Shown piece by piece: positions 1 to 8,727 of a stretch of DNA of 64,000 bases. Where the stretch lies: contig NZ_BMTR01000005.1 in NCBI RefSeq assembly GCF_014649775.1, positions 434,001 to 498,000 of the forward strand, written 5' to 3'. The position numbers and the translations under genes are program-made. Positions within the stretch are counted from its first letter, which is position 1; the number at the start of each line of letters is the position of its first letter. The DNA is from Streptomyces longisporoflavus. GTDB lineage: Bacteria; Actinomycetota; Actinomycetes; Streptomycetales; Streptomycetaceae. A model generated the notes under the pieces. The model saw only the letters and a list, made by a program, of their open reading frames with translations. It made no database searches and was not told where the DNA came from.

Positions 1-103
1 CGCCACGCCCTTCCCGACTCGGAAGTAACCGCAGGTCCGCACCCTTCTCCCCCCTTCCCCGGGCCTCTACCCGGGCTTGCCCGCGCGTTCTAGGGTGATC
101 GGC

Positions 104-874
104 ATGCCAGGTTTCAGGGTCAATGTGGTCAGTGACGTGCACGGCAACGCAAAGGATCTCGCCCGCGCGGGCGAGGGGGCCGACGCACTCATCTGTCTCG
201 GTGATCTGGTCCTGTTTCTCGACTACGCCGACCACTCGCGCGGTATCTTCCCCGACCTCTTCGGCGAGGAGAACGCGGACCGCCTCGTCGAACTGCGCAC
301 CGCACGCCGATTCGACGAGGCCAGGGAGCTGGGAGCCCGGCTGTGGGCGGGGATGGACCAGGCTCCGGCGATCGAGAAAGCCGTGCGCAAGCAGTACGCC
401 GAGCTGTTCCCCGCCTTCCCCGCACCGACGTACGCGACGTACGGCAACGTCGACATGCCGGCCCTCTGGTCCGAGTACGCGGGCCCCGGCACCACCGTCC
501 TGGACGGCGGGCGCGCCGAGATCGGCGGCCGGGTCTTCGGCTTCGTCGGCGGCGGCCTGCGCACCCCCATGCGGACGCCGTACGAGATCAGCGACGAGGA
601 GTACGCGGCCAAGATCGAGGCGGTCGGAGAGGTCGACGTGCTCTGCACGCACATCCCGCCGGACGTCCCCGAACTCGTGTACGACACTGTTGCGCGCCGT
701 TTCGAGCGGGGCAGTCGTGCGCTGCTCGCGGCCATTCACAAGACCCGCCCGAGGTACTCACTTTTCGGCCACGTCCATCAACCGCTGACGCGACGGATGC
801 GGGTCGGGGCGACGGAGTGTGTGAACGTGGGGCACTTCGCGAGCTCGGGCAGGCCGTGGGCCCTGGAGTGGTGA
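104..874 (+). CDS. Metallophosphoesterase family protein
   Basis: A 256-residue calcineurin-like phosphoesterase. The dinuclear-metal motifs appear in order: DVHGN near residue 11, CLGDL near 33, YGNVD in the middle, CTHIPPD and the C-terminal FGHVHQP. Such proteins hydrolyse phosphomono- or diesters with Mn/Fe, but the substrate cannot be read from the sequence. The ATG at 104 is preferred over the TTG at 77 because a TAGGGT box (91-96) lies 7 nt before it with no clear ribosome site, which suggests a leaderless transcript. No signal peptide is seen, so it is probably cytoplasmic. The family call is secure and the specific role is unknown. Confidence 0.85.
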   Translation: MPGFRVNVVSDVHGNAKDLARAGEGADALICLGDLVLFLDYADHSRGIFPDLFGEENADRLVELRTARRFDEARELGARLWAGMDQAPAIEKAVRKQYAELFPAFPAPTYATYGNVDMPALWSEYAGPGTTVLDGGRAEIGGRVFGFVGGGLRTPMRTPYEISDEEYAAKIEAVGEVDVLCTHIPPDVPELVYDTVARRFERGSRALLAAIHKTRPRYSLFGHVHQPLTRRMRVGATECVNVGHFASSGRPWALEW

Positions 875-964
875 CAGCGGTCCACCCGGTGCGCGGTAGC
901 CTTCACGCGTCACACATATAGACACCACCCCCCTTACCGGACCGCATCTGGAGGAGCCACAGAG

Positions 965-1408
965 ATGGCGGAACACACCAGCTCGAGCATCACGATCGAG
1001 GCGGCACCGGCCGAGGTGATGGGGGTGATCGCCGACTTCGCGCGCTACCCGGACTGGACGGGCGAGGTGAAGGAGGCGGAGGTGCTCGACACCGACGAGC
1101 AGGGCCGCGCCAAGCAGGTCCGCCTCGTCATGGACGCGGGCGCGATCAAGGACGACCAGACGCTCGGGTACACCTGGACCGGCGAGAACGAGGTCAGCTG
1201 GACCCTCGTCAAGTCGCAGATGCTGCGCTCGCTCGACGGCTCCTACCTGCTGCGGCCCGCGGGCACCGGCACGGAGGTCACGTACAAGCTGACCGTCGAC
1301 GTCAAGATCCCCATGCTCGGCATGATCAAGCGCAAGGCGGAGAAGGTCATCATCGACCGGGCGCTCGCGGGTCTGAAGAAGCGAGTGGAAGCCGGGCCGA
1401 AGGCCTGA
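965..1408 (+). CDS. SRPBCC-family protein (polyketide cyclase/START-like fold)
   Basis: A 147-residue protein that spans one START/Bet v1-like domain. The opening ITIEAAPAEVMGVIADFARYPDW is typical, with the small-helix region around the conserved YPDW and a beta-rich middle. These domains bind hydrophobic ligands in a cavity, and the ligand is not predictable here. The ATG at 965 is preceded by GGAGGAG at about 950-956, a good ribosome site. It is likely cytoplasmic. It sits just before the ArsA-like ATPase and the glucokinase group in the same direction. A catalytic cyclase role is not implied by the fold. Confidence 0.85.
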   Translation: MAEHTSSSITIEAAPAEVMGVIADFARYPDWTGEVKEAEVLDTDEQGRAKQVRLVMDAGAIKDDQTLGYTWTGENEVSWTLVKSQMLRSLDGSYLLRPAGTGTEVTYKLTVDVKIPMLGMIKRKAEKVIIDRALAGLKKRVEAGPKA

Positions 1409-1525
1409 CGGCGCGGGGTCGCCGGGCGGGCGGCCGGGCGGGAGAGATCCGGCGCGTGGCCGGCAGGCGGGCCCACCGGCCCGCGGTTCCGGCCGCCCCC
1501 GCCGGCTCCCGTACCGTTCACTCTT

Positions 1526-2662
1526 ATGCGCACCCTTCTGCTCACCGGCCCCGGCGGCTCCGGCCGAACCACCGTCGCCGCGGCCACCGCGCTCCGTGCC
1601 GCCCGTGAGGGACAGCGGACCCTGCTGATCTCCGCCGACCGCGCCGACACCCTCGGCGCGGAACACGCGAACCTCACCCTGCGGACACTGGCCCCCGGCG
1701 ACGAGTTCCGCGAAGATCTCCTCGCCCTGCAGAACCGCGCCTCCTCCGCGCTCGACCTGCTCGGCGCGGGACGTCTGGAGGGCGAGGAGCTCACCCCGCT
1801 GCCCGGCAGCGACGAACTCGCCCTGCTTCGCGCCCTGCGCGACGCCGGACAGGGCGCGTACGACACCGTGGTGGCCGACCTGCCCCCGGTGCCCCGCGCC
1901 CTCGCGGTCCTCGCCCTGCCCGAGCAGCTGCGCCGCTACCTCCGCAGGCTCCTGCCGCCCGAGCGGCAGGCGGCCCGCGCCCTGCGGCCCATGCTCGGCC
2001 GCATGGCCGGCGTCCCGATGCCCGCCGACTGGCTGTACGAGACCGCCGCCGACCGGGACACCGAACTCGCCGCCGCGCAGGCCGTGATCGAGGCGCCGGG
2101 CACGACGGTCCGCCTGATCGCCGAGCCGGGCCCCACGGGGGCCGACGCCGTGCGCGCCGCCGCCACCGGCCTCGCCCTGCAAGGGCTGCGCGTCGACGCG
2201 GTGTACGCCAACCGCGTGCTGCCCGACGACACCGCCGACACCTGGTTCGCCGGGCTCATCGCCCAGCAGCGCAAGACGCTGGCCGAGTGGCAGGAGACGT
2301 ACGGCGAAAGCGTCGTGCGCCTGCCGCACCTGGGGCACGAACCGCGCGGCGCCGACGACCTGGCCGCCCTCCGTGTGCCCGCCCCCGCCGCCGCCCCCGG
2401 GACCGTGGACTGGCCCGTCGTCGACGCCCTCGCCGAGGACGGCGTACTGGTCTGGCACATACCGCTCCCCGGTGTCGTACGCGAGGAGCTCGGACTGATC
2501 CGGCGCGGCGACGAACTCGTCGTCACCGCGGGTCCCTTCCGGCGCATCGTCCCCCTGCCGTCGGCCCTGCGCCGCTGCACCGTCGCGGGCGCCGGACTGC
2601 GCGAGGGCGAGCTGCGGGTGCGTTTCGCGCCCGATCCCGGTCTGTGGCCGCCGGCACGGTGA
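1526..2662 (+). CDS. ArsA-like ATPase with altered P-loop
   Basis: A 378-residue protein of the ArsA/GET3-like ATPase group. The N-terminus MRTLLLTGPGGSGRTT aligns with the deviant Walker A (KGGVGKT) of ArsA/MinD proteins, but the catalytic Lys is Arg at residue 14 and the signature Lys is Pro. The C-terminal ~80 residues (GDELVVTAGPFRRIVPLP...) resemble the HSP20-like domain found at the end of many bacterial ArsA homologues. No arsenite-binding Cys cluster is visible, so arsenite extrusion is not supported. A TACCGT box at 1512-1517 lies 8 nt before the ATG, which suggests a leaderless start. ATP hydrolysis is uncertain because of the P-loop changes. Confidence 0.75.
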   Translation: MRTLLLTGPGGSGRTTVAAATALRAAREGQRTLLISADRADTLGAEHANLTLRTLAPGDEFREDLLALQNRASSALDLLGAGRLEGEELTPLPGSDELALLRALRDAGQGAYDTVVADLPPVPRALAVLALPEQLRRYLRRLLPPERQAARALRPMLGRMAGVPMPADWLYETAADRDTELAAAQAVIEAPGTTVRLIAEPGPTGADAVRAAATGLALQGLRVDAVYANRVLPDDTADTWFAGLIAQQRKTLAEWQETYGESVVRLPHLGHEPRGADDLAALRVPAPAAAPGTVDWPVVDALAEDGVLVWHIPLPGVVREELGLIRRGDELVVTAGPFRRIVPLPSALRRCTVAGAGLREGELRVRFAPDPGLWPPAR

Positions 2663-2741
2663 ACGCGCGACCGCCGTTCGGGTAACGTCGAGAGTACGAA
2701 TCCATGAATCGCCCTCCGCCCCTCCGCAGGAGTCTTCCGTC

Positions 2742-3206
2742 ATGAGCGATGCCACCGAGCGCGAAGTGCCCGAACCCGAAGCGGCCAGCGCCGACGCCTG
2801 GGAGAAGGCGTGCGCCGAGGACCTCGCCGCGGAGAAGGCCCGCCGCCGCGCCCAGTACGGGCCGCCGGCCGGATCGGCCGGCGAGGAGCTGCGCAAGCTC
2901 GTCGACGCCGTCTCGGAGAAGCTGTCCGGACTCCAGGCGCCGCTGCTCGGCGCGGTCGCGCAGGGCGCCGTCGAGCAGACCGTGAAGCAGGTAGTCCAGC
3001 AGGCGAAGGCCGCCGTCGAGCCGGTCATCGAGCGCAACCCCGACGTCTTCGACCACCTCGCCGCCGCCGGCAGCGAACTCCTTGCCGCCTACCGCTCCGC
3101 GGTGGAGGGCCAGGAAGGCCGCTGGACCCGCGGGAGCGACGCCGCGAGGGGCCCCGGCCCGCGCGACGAGGGCCCCGGTCCCGGCGAACACATCGACCTG
3201 GACTGA
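2742..3206 (+). CDS. DUF5304-like / SCO2127-like protein upstream of glucokinase
   Basis: A 154-residue acidic, Ala/Glu-rich, mostly helical protein with no membrane segment. It ends in a Gly/Pro/Asp-rich tail. Its position, 54 bp before the glucokinase gene and in the same direction, matches SCO2127 of S. coelicolor. From memory, SCO2127 has been linked to glucose uptake, 2-deoxyglucose sensitivity and an interaction with the oligopeptide-binding protein BldKB. The central region has a repeated amphipathic pattern (LSGLQAPLLGAVAQGAVEQTVKQVVQQAKAAV split over residues ~63-95) that suggests a coiled helical bundle. CAGGAG at 2728-2733 is a plausible ribosome site. The molecular function is not known. 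Confidence 0.7.
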   Translation: MSDATEREVPEPEAASADAWEKACAEDLAAEKARRRAQYGPPAGSAGEELRKLVDAVSEKLSGLQAPLLGAVAQGAVEQTVKQVVQQAKAAVEPVIERNPDVFDHLAAAGSELLAAYRSAVEGQEGRWTRGSDAARGPGPRDEGPGPGEHIDLD

Positions 3207-3260
3207 CTACCCCTCGGGTACGGTTGCCCTTAGCGGGGCTCGACCGAAACTGAGGGACAC

Positions 3261-4202
3261 ATGGGACTCACCATCGGCGTCGATATCGGCGGCACGAAGA
3301 TCGCGGCCGGAGTGGTCGACGAAGAGGGCACCATTCTCGACACCCACACGGTGCCCACTCCGCCGACCGCCGAAGGCATCGTGGACGCGATCTGTGCCGC
3401 CGTCTCCGGCGCCGGCAAGGGGAACGACGTGGAGGCCGTCGGCATCGGCGCCGCCGGTTACGTGGACGACAAGCGTGCCACCGTCCTCTTCGCACCGAAC
3501 ATCGACTGGCGCCACGAGCCGCTCAAGGACAAGGTCGAGCAGCGGGTCGGCATGCCGGTCGTCGTGGAGAACGACGCGAACGCCGCCGCCTGGGGCGAGT
3601 ACCGCTTCGGCGCGGGCCAGGGCCACGAGGACGTCATCGTCATCACGCTCGGCACGGGCCTCGGCGGCGGCATCATCATCGGCAACAAGCTGCGGCGCGG
3701 GCGCTTCGGCGTGGCCGCCGAGTTCGGCCACATCCGGGTGGTGCCGGACGGACTCCTCTGCGGCTGCGGCAGCCAGGGCTGCTGGGAGCAGTACGCGTCC
3801 GGACGCGCCCTCCTGCGCTATGGCCGGCAGCGCGCCAACGCGACGCCCGAGGCCGCCGACATCCTGCTCGGCCTGGGCGACGGCACGGTCGAGGGCATCG
3901 AGGGCAAGCACATCAGCGAGGCGGCCCGGCAGGGCGACCCGGTCGCGGTCGACTCGTACCGTGAGCTGGCCCGCTGGGTCGGCGCGGGCCTGGCCGACCT
4001 GGCCTCGCTCTTCGACCCCTCCGCGTTCATCGTGGGCGGCGGCCTCTCGGACGAGGGCGAGCTGGTGCTCGACCCGATCCGGAAGTCCTTCCGCCGCTGG
4101 CTCATCGGCGGGCAATGGCGCCCGCACGCGCAGGTGCTCGCCGCGCAGCTCGGCAACAAGGCGGGGCTCGTGGGCGCCGCCGACCTGGCCCGCCAGGGCT
4201 AG
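3261..4202 (+). CDS. glkA: Glucokinase (ROK family)
   Basis: A 313-residue ATP-dependent glucokinase that makes glucose 6-phosphate. The phosphate-binding DIGGTK is at residues 8-13. The ROK zinc motif CGCGSQGCWE (C167, C169, C174) follows the EFGHI segment carrying the zinc-ligand His, and END is in the hinge region. In Streptomyces this enzyme is both catalytic and the main mediator of glucose repression, as known from S. coelicolor GlkA. GAGGGACAC before the ATG is the ribosome site. It follows the SCO2127-like gene closely and is ended by a strong hairpin at 4221-4256. The assignment is firm. Confidence 0.95.
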   Translation: MGLTIGVDIGGTKIAAGVVDEEGTILDTHTVPTPPTAEGIVDAICAAVSGAGKGNDVEAVGIGAAGYVDDKRATVLFAPNIDWRHEPLKDKVEQRVGMPVVVENDANAAAWGEYRFGAGQGHEDVIVITLGTGLGGGIIIGNKLRRGRFGVAAEFGHIRVVPDGLLCGCGSQGCWEQYASGRALLRYGRQRANATPEAADILLGLGDGTVEGIEGKHISEAARQGDPVAVDSYRELARWVGAGLADLASLFDPSAFIVGGGLSDEGELVLDPIRKSFRRWLIGGQWRPHAQVLAAQLGNKAGLVGAADLARQG

Positions 4203-4220
4203 GCGCACACCGCGTTCGTA

Positions 4221-4256
4221 CGAGGCCCGCCGTCCCCTCCGGGGCGGCGGGCCTCG
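4221..4256 (+). terminator. Hairpin terminator after glkA
   Basis: A perfect 12-bp inverted repeat (4221-4232 with 4245-4256), extended inside by a G-T wobble and a further CCC/GGG. No long T tract follows, as is common for Streptomyces terminators. It separates glkA from the next gene. Confidence 0.75.
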
Positions 4257-4292
4257 TCGTGGCGGCACCCGTCACCGCGTATCTTGATCCCC

Positions 4293-5048
4293 ATGGTGAG
4301 GCTTCCCGACTCCAGGACCGAGGACGACGGTTCGGCCGTCGTCCGGGTGCTCAGTTACAACATCCGGTCCATGCGGGACGACACCGACGCGCTGGCCCGG
4401 GTCATCGCCGCCTGTGCGCCCGATCTCGTACTCGTCCAGGAAGCGCCCCGCTTCTTCCGGTGGCGCAAGAAGCTGGCGCGGCTCGCCCGCGCCGCCGATC
4501 TCGTGGTGCTCTCCGGGGGTGCCACGGCGTCGGGGCCCGCGCTGCTCTGCTCGCTGCGGGCCACCGTCGAGCGGACCGAGGACGTGCTGCTCCCGCTGAC
4601 GCCGGGGCTGCACCGGCGCGGCTTCGCGACCGCCGTCGTGCGGTTCGGGGGCGCCCGGCTCGGCGTCCTGAGCTGCCATCTGAGCCTGCAGAGCGACGAG
4701 CGGTACGCGCAGGGCGGGATGCTGCTCGACCGGCTCGCCGGGATGGGCGTGGAGCACGCCGTCGCGGGCGGCGACCTCAACGAGCGGCCCAAGGGCCGTA
4801 CGTTCCGCAGGCTGGCCTCTTCGCTCCGGGACTGCTGGGAGACCGCGCCGTGGGGCGGCGAGAACACCTCGACGCCGGGCGACCCGCATCAGCGCATCGA
4901 CGCGATCTTCGCCACCTCCGGGATCGAAGTCCTCGGCTGCGGCGTGCCGTTGGAGCTCGACGGGGTGAGCGAGGCGGATCTGCGGGCGGCCACCGACCAT
5001 CTGCCGGTACTCGCCGCCCTCAGGATTCCCGCCGCCAAGGGCGTGTGA
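4293..5048 (+). CDS. Endonuclease/exonuclease/phosphatase-fold protein
   Basis: A 251-residue protein of the DNase I-like EEP superfamily. Signature motifs are visible in order: LSYNIRSMRDD, the metal-binding Glu in VQEAPRFF, SCHLSL, GGDLNERP (catalytic Asp and Asn) and the C-terminal TDHLPVLAAL (Asp-His pair). Substrates of this fold range from nucleic acids to lipids and phosphoesters, so the activity is left open. No signal peptide is seen. The ATG at 4293 is chosen over the TTG at 4284: a TATCTT box at 4280-4285 lies 7 nt before it, consistent with a leaderless mRNA. It converges on the membrane-protein gene at 5062. Confidence 0.85.
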   Translation: MVRLPDSRTEDDGSAVVRVLSYNIRSMRDDTDALARVIAACAPDLVLVQEAPRFFRWRKKLARLARAADLVVLSGGATASGPALLCSLRATVERTEDVLLPLTPGLHRRGFATAVVRFGGARLGVLSCHLSLQSDERYAQGGMLLDRLAGMGVEHAVAGGDLNERPKGRTFRRLASSLRDCWETAPWGGENTSTPGDPHQRIDAIFATSGIEVLGCGVPLELDGVSEADLRAATDHLPVLAALRIPAAKGV

Positions 5049-5061
5049 GCCCCGGAGCCCG

Positions 5062-5694
5062 CTAGACCACCGCGCCGCGGCCCGGGTCCTCGTCGTCCTC
5101 TTCGTCGTCGCCCTTCATCCGCGCCACCAGCGTGGCGAAGCCGCCGAGGAAGCCGCCGATGCTGAGCGTCGCGAGCCACCACGTCATCTGCCAGCCGAGC
5201 AGCACCGCGAGCAGCATGAGCACCGGGCCGCCGAGGACGGCGAGCCAGGCGAACTTCGCGGTGACGTCCGCGGCGGGCAGCGGCGGCGGCTCCGGCGGCA
5301 CGAAGTGGCCCTCGTCGCCCTCGCCGAGGTCGTCGTCGGACGCCTCGGGGGCGTCGTAGTCACGCGGGCCGCTGCCCACGCCGGGGGCGAAGGAGACGGA
5401 GCCGCCGAGCGTTTTCTTCGAGCCGGAGTCGTCCGGGTCGTCGGGGGCCGTGGGGTTCTTGGCCTTCCCGGAGTCCGGTCCCGGAGTGTCGTTCGTCTCC
5501 GGTTCGAGCAGGGCCAGGTCCTCGATGGACTTGAACGGCTTGGCGCCGGGCGGATCCGCCGGCTCCTGGCCGTACCCCGCGACGATCGCCTGCCAGGCCG
5601 CGTCCTCGTCCAGGGGCAGTCCCTCGGAGGGCTCCTGCCTCTTCTCGGGCTCGCGGCTCTCGCCGTCGGGTTCGATTCGGTCCTGCTCAGCCAC
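5062..5694 (-). CDS. Acidic two-TM membrane protein, unknown function
   Basis: A 210-residue protein with a long, charged, disordered N-terminal part (residues ~1-130, rich in Asp, Glu and Pro). It is followed by two membrane segments (FAWLAVLGGPVLMLLAVLLG and WWLATLSIGGFLGGFATLVA) and an acidic C-terminus (GDDEEDDEDPG). It is probably an inner-membrane protein with both ends cytoplasmic. The GTG at 5694 is chosen because it overlaps the end of the upstream esterase gene by 8 nt, which points to translational coupling. Reading further upstream would give a non-native Arg/Ser-rich leader. I do not recognise a named function. Confidence 0.7.
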   Translation of the reverse strand: MAEQDRIEPDGESREPEKRQEPSEGLPLDEDAAWQAIVAGYGQEPADPPGAKPFKSIEDLALLEPETNDTPGPDSGKAKNPTAPDDPDDSGSKKTLGGSVSFAPGVGSGPRDYDAPEASDDDLGEGDEGHFVPPEPPPLPAADVTAKFAWLAVLGGPVLMLLAVLLGWQMTWWLATLSIGGFLGGFATLVARMKGDDEEDDEDPGRGAVV

Positions 5695-6466
5695 CGGTGG
5701 CCGTCCCTTCCTTACCGACACTGGGGGCGAGCCGGCCGATGAACGCGTAGCTCTCCTCGAAGATCCGGTCCGCGTCATGGTCCAACGTCGCGACGTGGTA
5801 GCTCTGTTCCAGGATGGTCTCGGTGACGTCCGTGGACGAGACCCGGCCGAGGATCCTGGCCGAGTCGGCCGGCGGCACGACGTGGTCCTGCGGGCTGTGC
5901 AGCAGCAGCAACGGCTGCGTCACCTGCGGCAGTTCACGGTCGAGCCGCTGGAAGAAGCGGCGCATCGAGTGCGCCGCGTGCAGCGGAACCCGCTCGTAGC
6001 CGATCTCCTTCGAGCCCTCCAGGGCGATGTCGCTGGTGATGCCCTTCGTCGTGGGCAGCAGATGGCGACCGAACGGAAGGGCGTACGCGGCCAGGCCGTG
6101 CACCTTGTTCGCCGGGTTCACGAGGACGATGCCCCGCACCTCGTCGCCGTGCTTGGCGGCGAGACGCAGCGTGAGGGCGCCGCCCATGGAGAGACCGAAC
6201 ACGAACACGTCCGTGCACCGCTCACGGAGCGCGCGCAGCTCGCGCTCCACCTCCGCGTACCAGTCCTGCCAGCCGGTGACCTGCAGATCCTCCCAGCGCG
6301 TGCCGTGACCGGGAAGGAGCGGGAGCGAGACGGTCAGGCCGCGGCCCGCGAGGTACTCCGCCCAGGGGCGCAGGGACTGCGGGGAACCGGTGAAGCCGTG
6401 ACAGAGGAGGACGCCGACCTCGCCGCCCTCGTGGCGGTACGGCTCGGCTCCGGGGAGGACCGGCAC
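5687..6466 (-). CDS. Alpha/beta hydrolase, carboxylesterase/monoacylglycerol lipase type
   Basis: A 259-residue serine hydrolase resembling Est30-type carboxylesterases. The oxyanion segment LLCHGFTGSP is near residue 20, the nucleophile elbow is GLSMGG, the acid is in HSPQDHVVPP and the catalytic His is in QSYHVATLDHD. It should cleave short- to medium-chain esters or monoacylglycerols. It has no secretion signal and is cytoplasmic. Its stop codon overlaps the start of the downstream membrane-protein gene, so the two form an operon. It is divergent from the acyltransferase at 6612, a pairing that suggests a shared lipid context, though that is inference. Confidence 0.88.
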   Translation of the reverse strand: MPVLPGAEPYRHEGGEVGVLLCHGFTGSPQSLRPWAEYLAGRGLTVSLPLLPGHGTRWEDLQVTGWQDWYAEVERELRALRERCTDVFVFGLSMGGALTLRLAAKHGDEVRGIVLVNPANKVHGLAAYALPFGRHLLPTTKGITSDIALEGSKEIGYERVPLHAAHSMRRFFQRLDRELPQVTQPLLLLHSPQDHVVPPADSARILGRVSSTDVTETILEQSYHVATLDHDADRIFEESYAFIGRLAPSVGKEGTATGG

Positions 6467-6611
6467 TTCGGTCTCCTTCGTGAGGTGTGGCTGCGGGGAT
6501 TCGAGGAGTACTTCACGGTACGCGACCGGACTGACACCGACCAGGGCCGTCGGGCTCTTTGGGCTTACTGCGGGTTAAGGTCTGATCCACACTTAACAGG
6601 AGGCACTCGGT

Positions 6612-7373
6612 TTGATCTACGGCGCAATGAAGGTCGCCATCGGCGGGCCGCTGAAGCTCGGCTTCAGGCCCTGGGTGGAGGGCCTTGAGAACGTTCCCGC
6701 CGAGGGGCCGGCCGTCCTGGCAAGCAACCATCTGTCCTTCTCGGACTCCTTTTTCCTGCCCGCGGTCCTCGACCGCAAGGTCACCTTCATCGCGAAGGCG
6801 GAGTACTTCACGTCCCCGGGCGTGAAGGGCAAGCTCACCGCGGCCTTCTTCAAGGGCGTGGGCCAGCTGCCCGTGGACCGCTCCGGCGGCCGCGGCGCGG
6901 GCGAGGCGGCCATCAAGAGCGGCATCGAGGTTCTGGAGCGCGGTGAGCTCTTCGGCATCTACCCGGAAGGCACCCGTTCGCCCGACGGCAGGCTCTACCG
7001 TGGCAAGCCGGGCGGTCTCGCGCGCGTGGCCCTGGCCACCGGGGCGCCGGTGCTGCCCGTGGCGATGATCGACACCGAGAAGATCCAGCCGCCCGGCAAG
7101 GTGCTCCCGAAGCTGATGCGGCCCGGGATCAGGATCGGCGAGCCGCTCGACTTCAGCCGGTACCACGGCATGGAGCACGACCGGTTCGTCCTGCGGGCGG
7201 TGACCGACGAAGTCATGTACGAGATCATGAAGCTGTCCGGCCAGGAGTACGTCGACGAGTACGCGACGGCGGCCAAGCGCCGGATGGCGGATGCGGCGAA
7301 GGCCGAGAAGGAAGCCGAGAAAAAGGCGGAGAAGGTCGCCGCCGCGGCACAGAAGGAACGCTCCGGCGCCTGA
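6612..7373 (+). CDS. 1-acyl-sn-glycerol-3-phosphate acyltransferase (PlsC-like)
   Basis: A 253-residue lysophosphatidate acyltransferase family protein that adds the second acyl chain in phospholipid synthesis. The catalytic NHxxxxD is NHLSFSD (N39, H40, D45), and the substrate-binding EGTRS is in GIYPEGTRSPDG. The C-terminus is a Lys/Glu/Ala-rich helix (KAEKEAEKKAEKV) that may associate with membrane or partner proteins. The TTG start at 6612 is supported by a perfect AGGAGG at 6598-6603, 8 nt upstream. Streptomyces genomes carry several paralogues, so the exact acyl acceptor is unproven. Confidence 0.88.
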   Translation: MIYGAMKVAIGGPLKLGFRPWVEGLENVPAEGPAVLASNHLSFSDSFFLPAVLDRKVTFIAKAEYFTSPGVKGKLTAAFFKGVGQLPVDRSGGRGAGEAAIKSGIEVLERGELFGIYPEGTRSPDGRLYRGKPGGLARVALATGAPVLPVAMIDTEKIQPPGKVLPKLMRPGIRIGEPLDFSRYHGMEHDRFVLRAVTDEVMYEIMKLSGQEYVDEYATAAKRRMADAAKAEKEAEKKAEKVAAAAQKERSGA

Positions 7374-7455
7374 CCGCGTCAGTGCGGGGGAGTGAGCGCA
7401 AAGGGGAGCCGCGGGCGACCCGAGGGGTGCCAGGGGGTGCCAGGGGGTGGGGGAC

Positions 7456-8727
7456 ATGACCAAGCGCGTGCGTGTCATGAGGATGTCGGTCGAGCAGCCG
7501 CTGTGGCGCGCGCTGACGGGCTATCGCGTACTGACCATGCTGTACGCGATCGGCCTCTTCGTGGCCGCGCACGAGAAGTTCGACCGCCCCTGGGTGGCCG
7601 TCGCCTTCTACGTGGTGCTCGCGGGCTGGACCCTGGGCACGCTGCCGAAGGTCGCGAACGCGGCGAGCTGCACCAAGCGGTTCCTGGTCATCGACCTCAC
7701 CATCGCCCTGGTCGGCATCCTGCTCACGCCGGTCGCCGACTCGCACCAGCGGATCGTGCACGACGGCCCGACGCTGCCCTCCATATGGACGGCCGGCGCG
7801 GTGCTCGCGTTCGCGATCAAGGGCGGCTGGCGGTGGGCGGCCTGCGCGTCGGCGCTCGTCGGCGCCGCCAACATCGCCCAGCGCGGCAGCCCCACCCAGG
7901 ACACGCTCCACAACGTCCTGCTCGTCTGCATCGCGTCCATCGCCATCGGATACGTCGTCGAGGTGGCCCGCGCCTCCGAGCGCACCCTCGCCCGCGCCCT
8001 GGAGATCGAGGCCGCGACCCGCGAGCGGGAGCGCCTGGCCCGCGACATCCACGACAGCGTGCTCCAGGTCCTCGCGATGGTGCAGCGGCGCGGCAGCGCG
8101 CTCGGCGGCGAGGCCGCGGAGCTCGGCAGGATGGCGGGCGAGCAGGAGGTCGCGCTGCGCACCCTGGTGGCGGGCGGTCTGGTCCGTACGTCGCACGAGT
8201 CGGAGGACGCCTCGCAGGGGGCCGTCGTCCGCGTGGTGGAGGAGCCCGACGACGCCGGCGACCCCCTGGACGCCGACGACGGCGAGCCCTGTGACCTGCG
8301 ACCGCTCCTCTTCCCGTACGCGGGCGCGAAGGTGACCGTCTCCGAGCCCGGCGCTCCGGTGCCCCTGCCGCCGCGGGCCGCGCGGGAACTGGCCGCCGCG
8401 GTGGGGGCCGCCCTGGACAACGTCCACCGGCACGCGGGTCCGGACGCCGGCGCCTGGATCCTGGTCGAGGACGAGCCGGACGCCGTGATCGTGACGGTAC
8501 GGGACGACGGCCCCGGCATTCCCGAGGGCCGTCTCGCGGAGGCGGAGGGGGAGGGGCGGCTCGGTGTCGCCCTGTCGATCCGGGGGCGCCTTCGGGACAT
8601 CGGAGGCACGGCCGAGCTGATCTCGGTGCCGGGCCAGGGGACGGAAGTGGAACTCAGGGTCCCGCGGGCCGCGAAAGGCGCGGCGGACGCGGGCAGCACA
8701 CGGGGGAAGGCAGGAAAGGCACGATGA
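7456..8727 (+). CDS. NarL-type two-component sensor histidine kinase
   Basis: A 423-residue membrane sensor. The N-terminal ~170 residues hold about five membrane helices, in the style of the MacS/PspC-like kinases common in Streptomyces. This is followed by the dimerisation H-box ERLARDIHDSVLQVL with phospho-acceptor H199, then an HATPase_c domain with N-box DNVHRHAG and G-box DDGPGIPEG. The signal is unknown and is probably sensed in the membrane. ATG at 7456 is chosen over the GTG at 7447, since the G-rich stretch just before it can serve as a ribosome site. The last codon overlaps the response regulator start in ATGA, so the pair is coupled. Confidence 0.9.
   Translation: MTKRVRVMRMSVEQPLWRALTGYRVLTMLYAIGLFVAAHEKFDRPWVAVAFYVVLAGWTLGTLPKVANAASCTKRFLVIDLTIALVGILLTPVADSHQRIVHDGPTLPSIWTAGAVLAFAIKGGWRWAACASALVGAANIAQRGSPTQDTLHNVLLVCIASIAIGYVVEVARASERTLARALEIEAATRERERLARDIHDSVLQVLAMVQRRGSALGGEAAELGRMAGEQEVALRTLVAGGLVRTSHESEDASQGAVVRVVEEPDDAGDPLDADDGEPCDLRPLLFPYAGAKVTVSEPGAPVPLPPRAARELAAAVGAALDNVHRHAGPDAGAWILVEDEPDAVIVTVRDDGPGIPEGRLAEAEGEGRLGVALSIRGRLRDIGGTAELISVPGQGTEVELRVPRAAKGAADAGSTRGKAGKAR

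Noticed and set aside
758..3037. Long minus-strand frame over the first four genes
   Set aside because: Antisense of well-supported plus-strand genes with ribosome sites or leaderless boxes.
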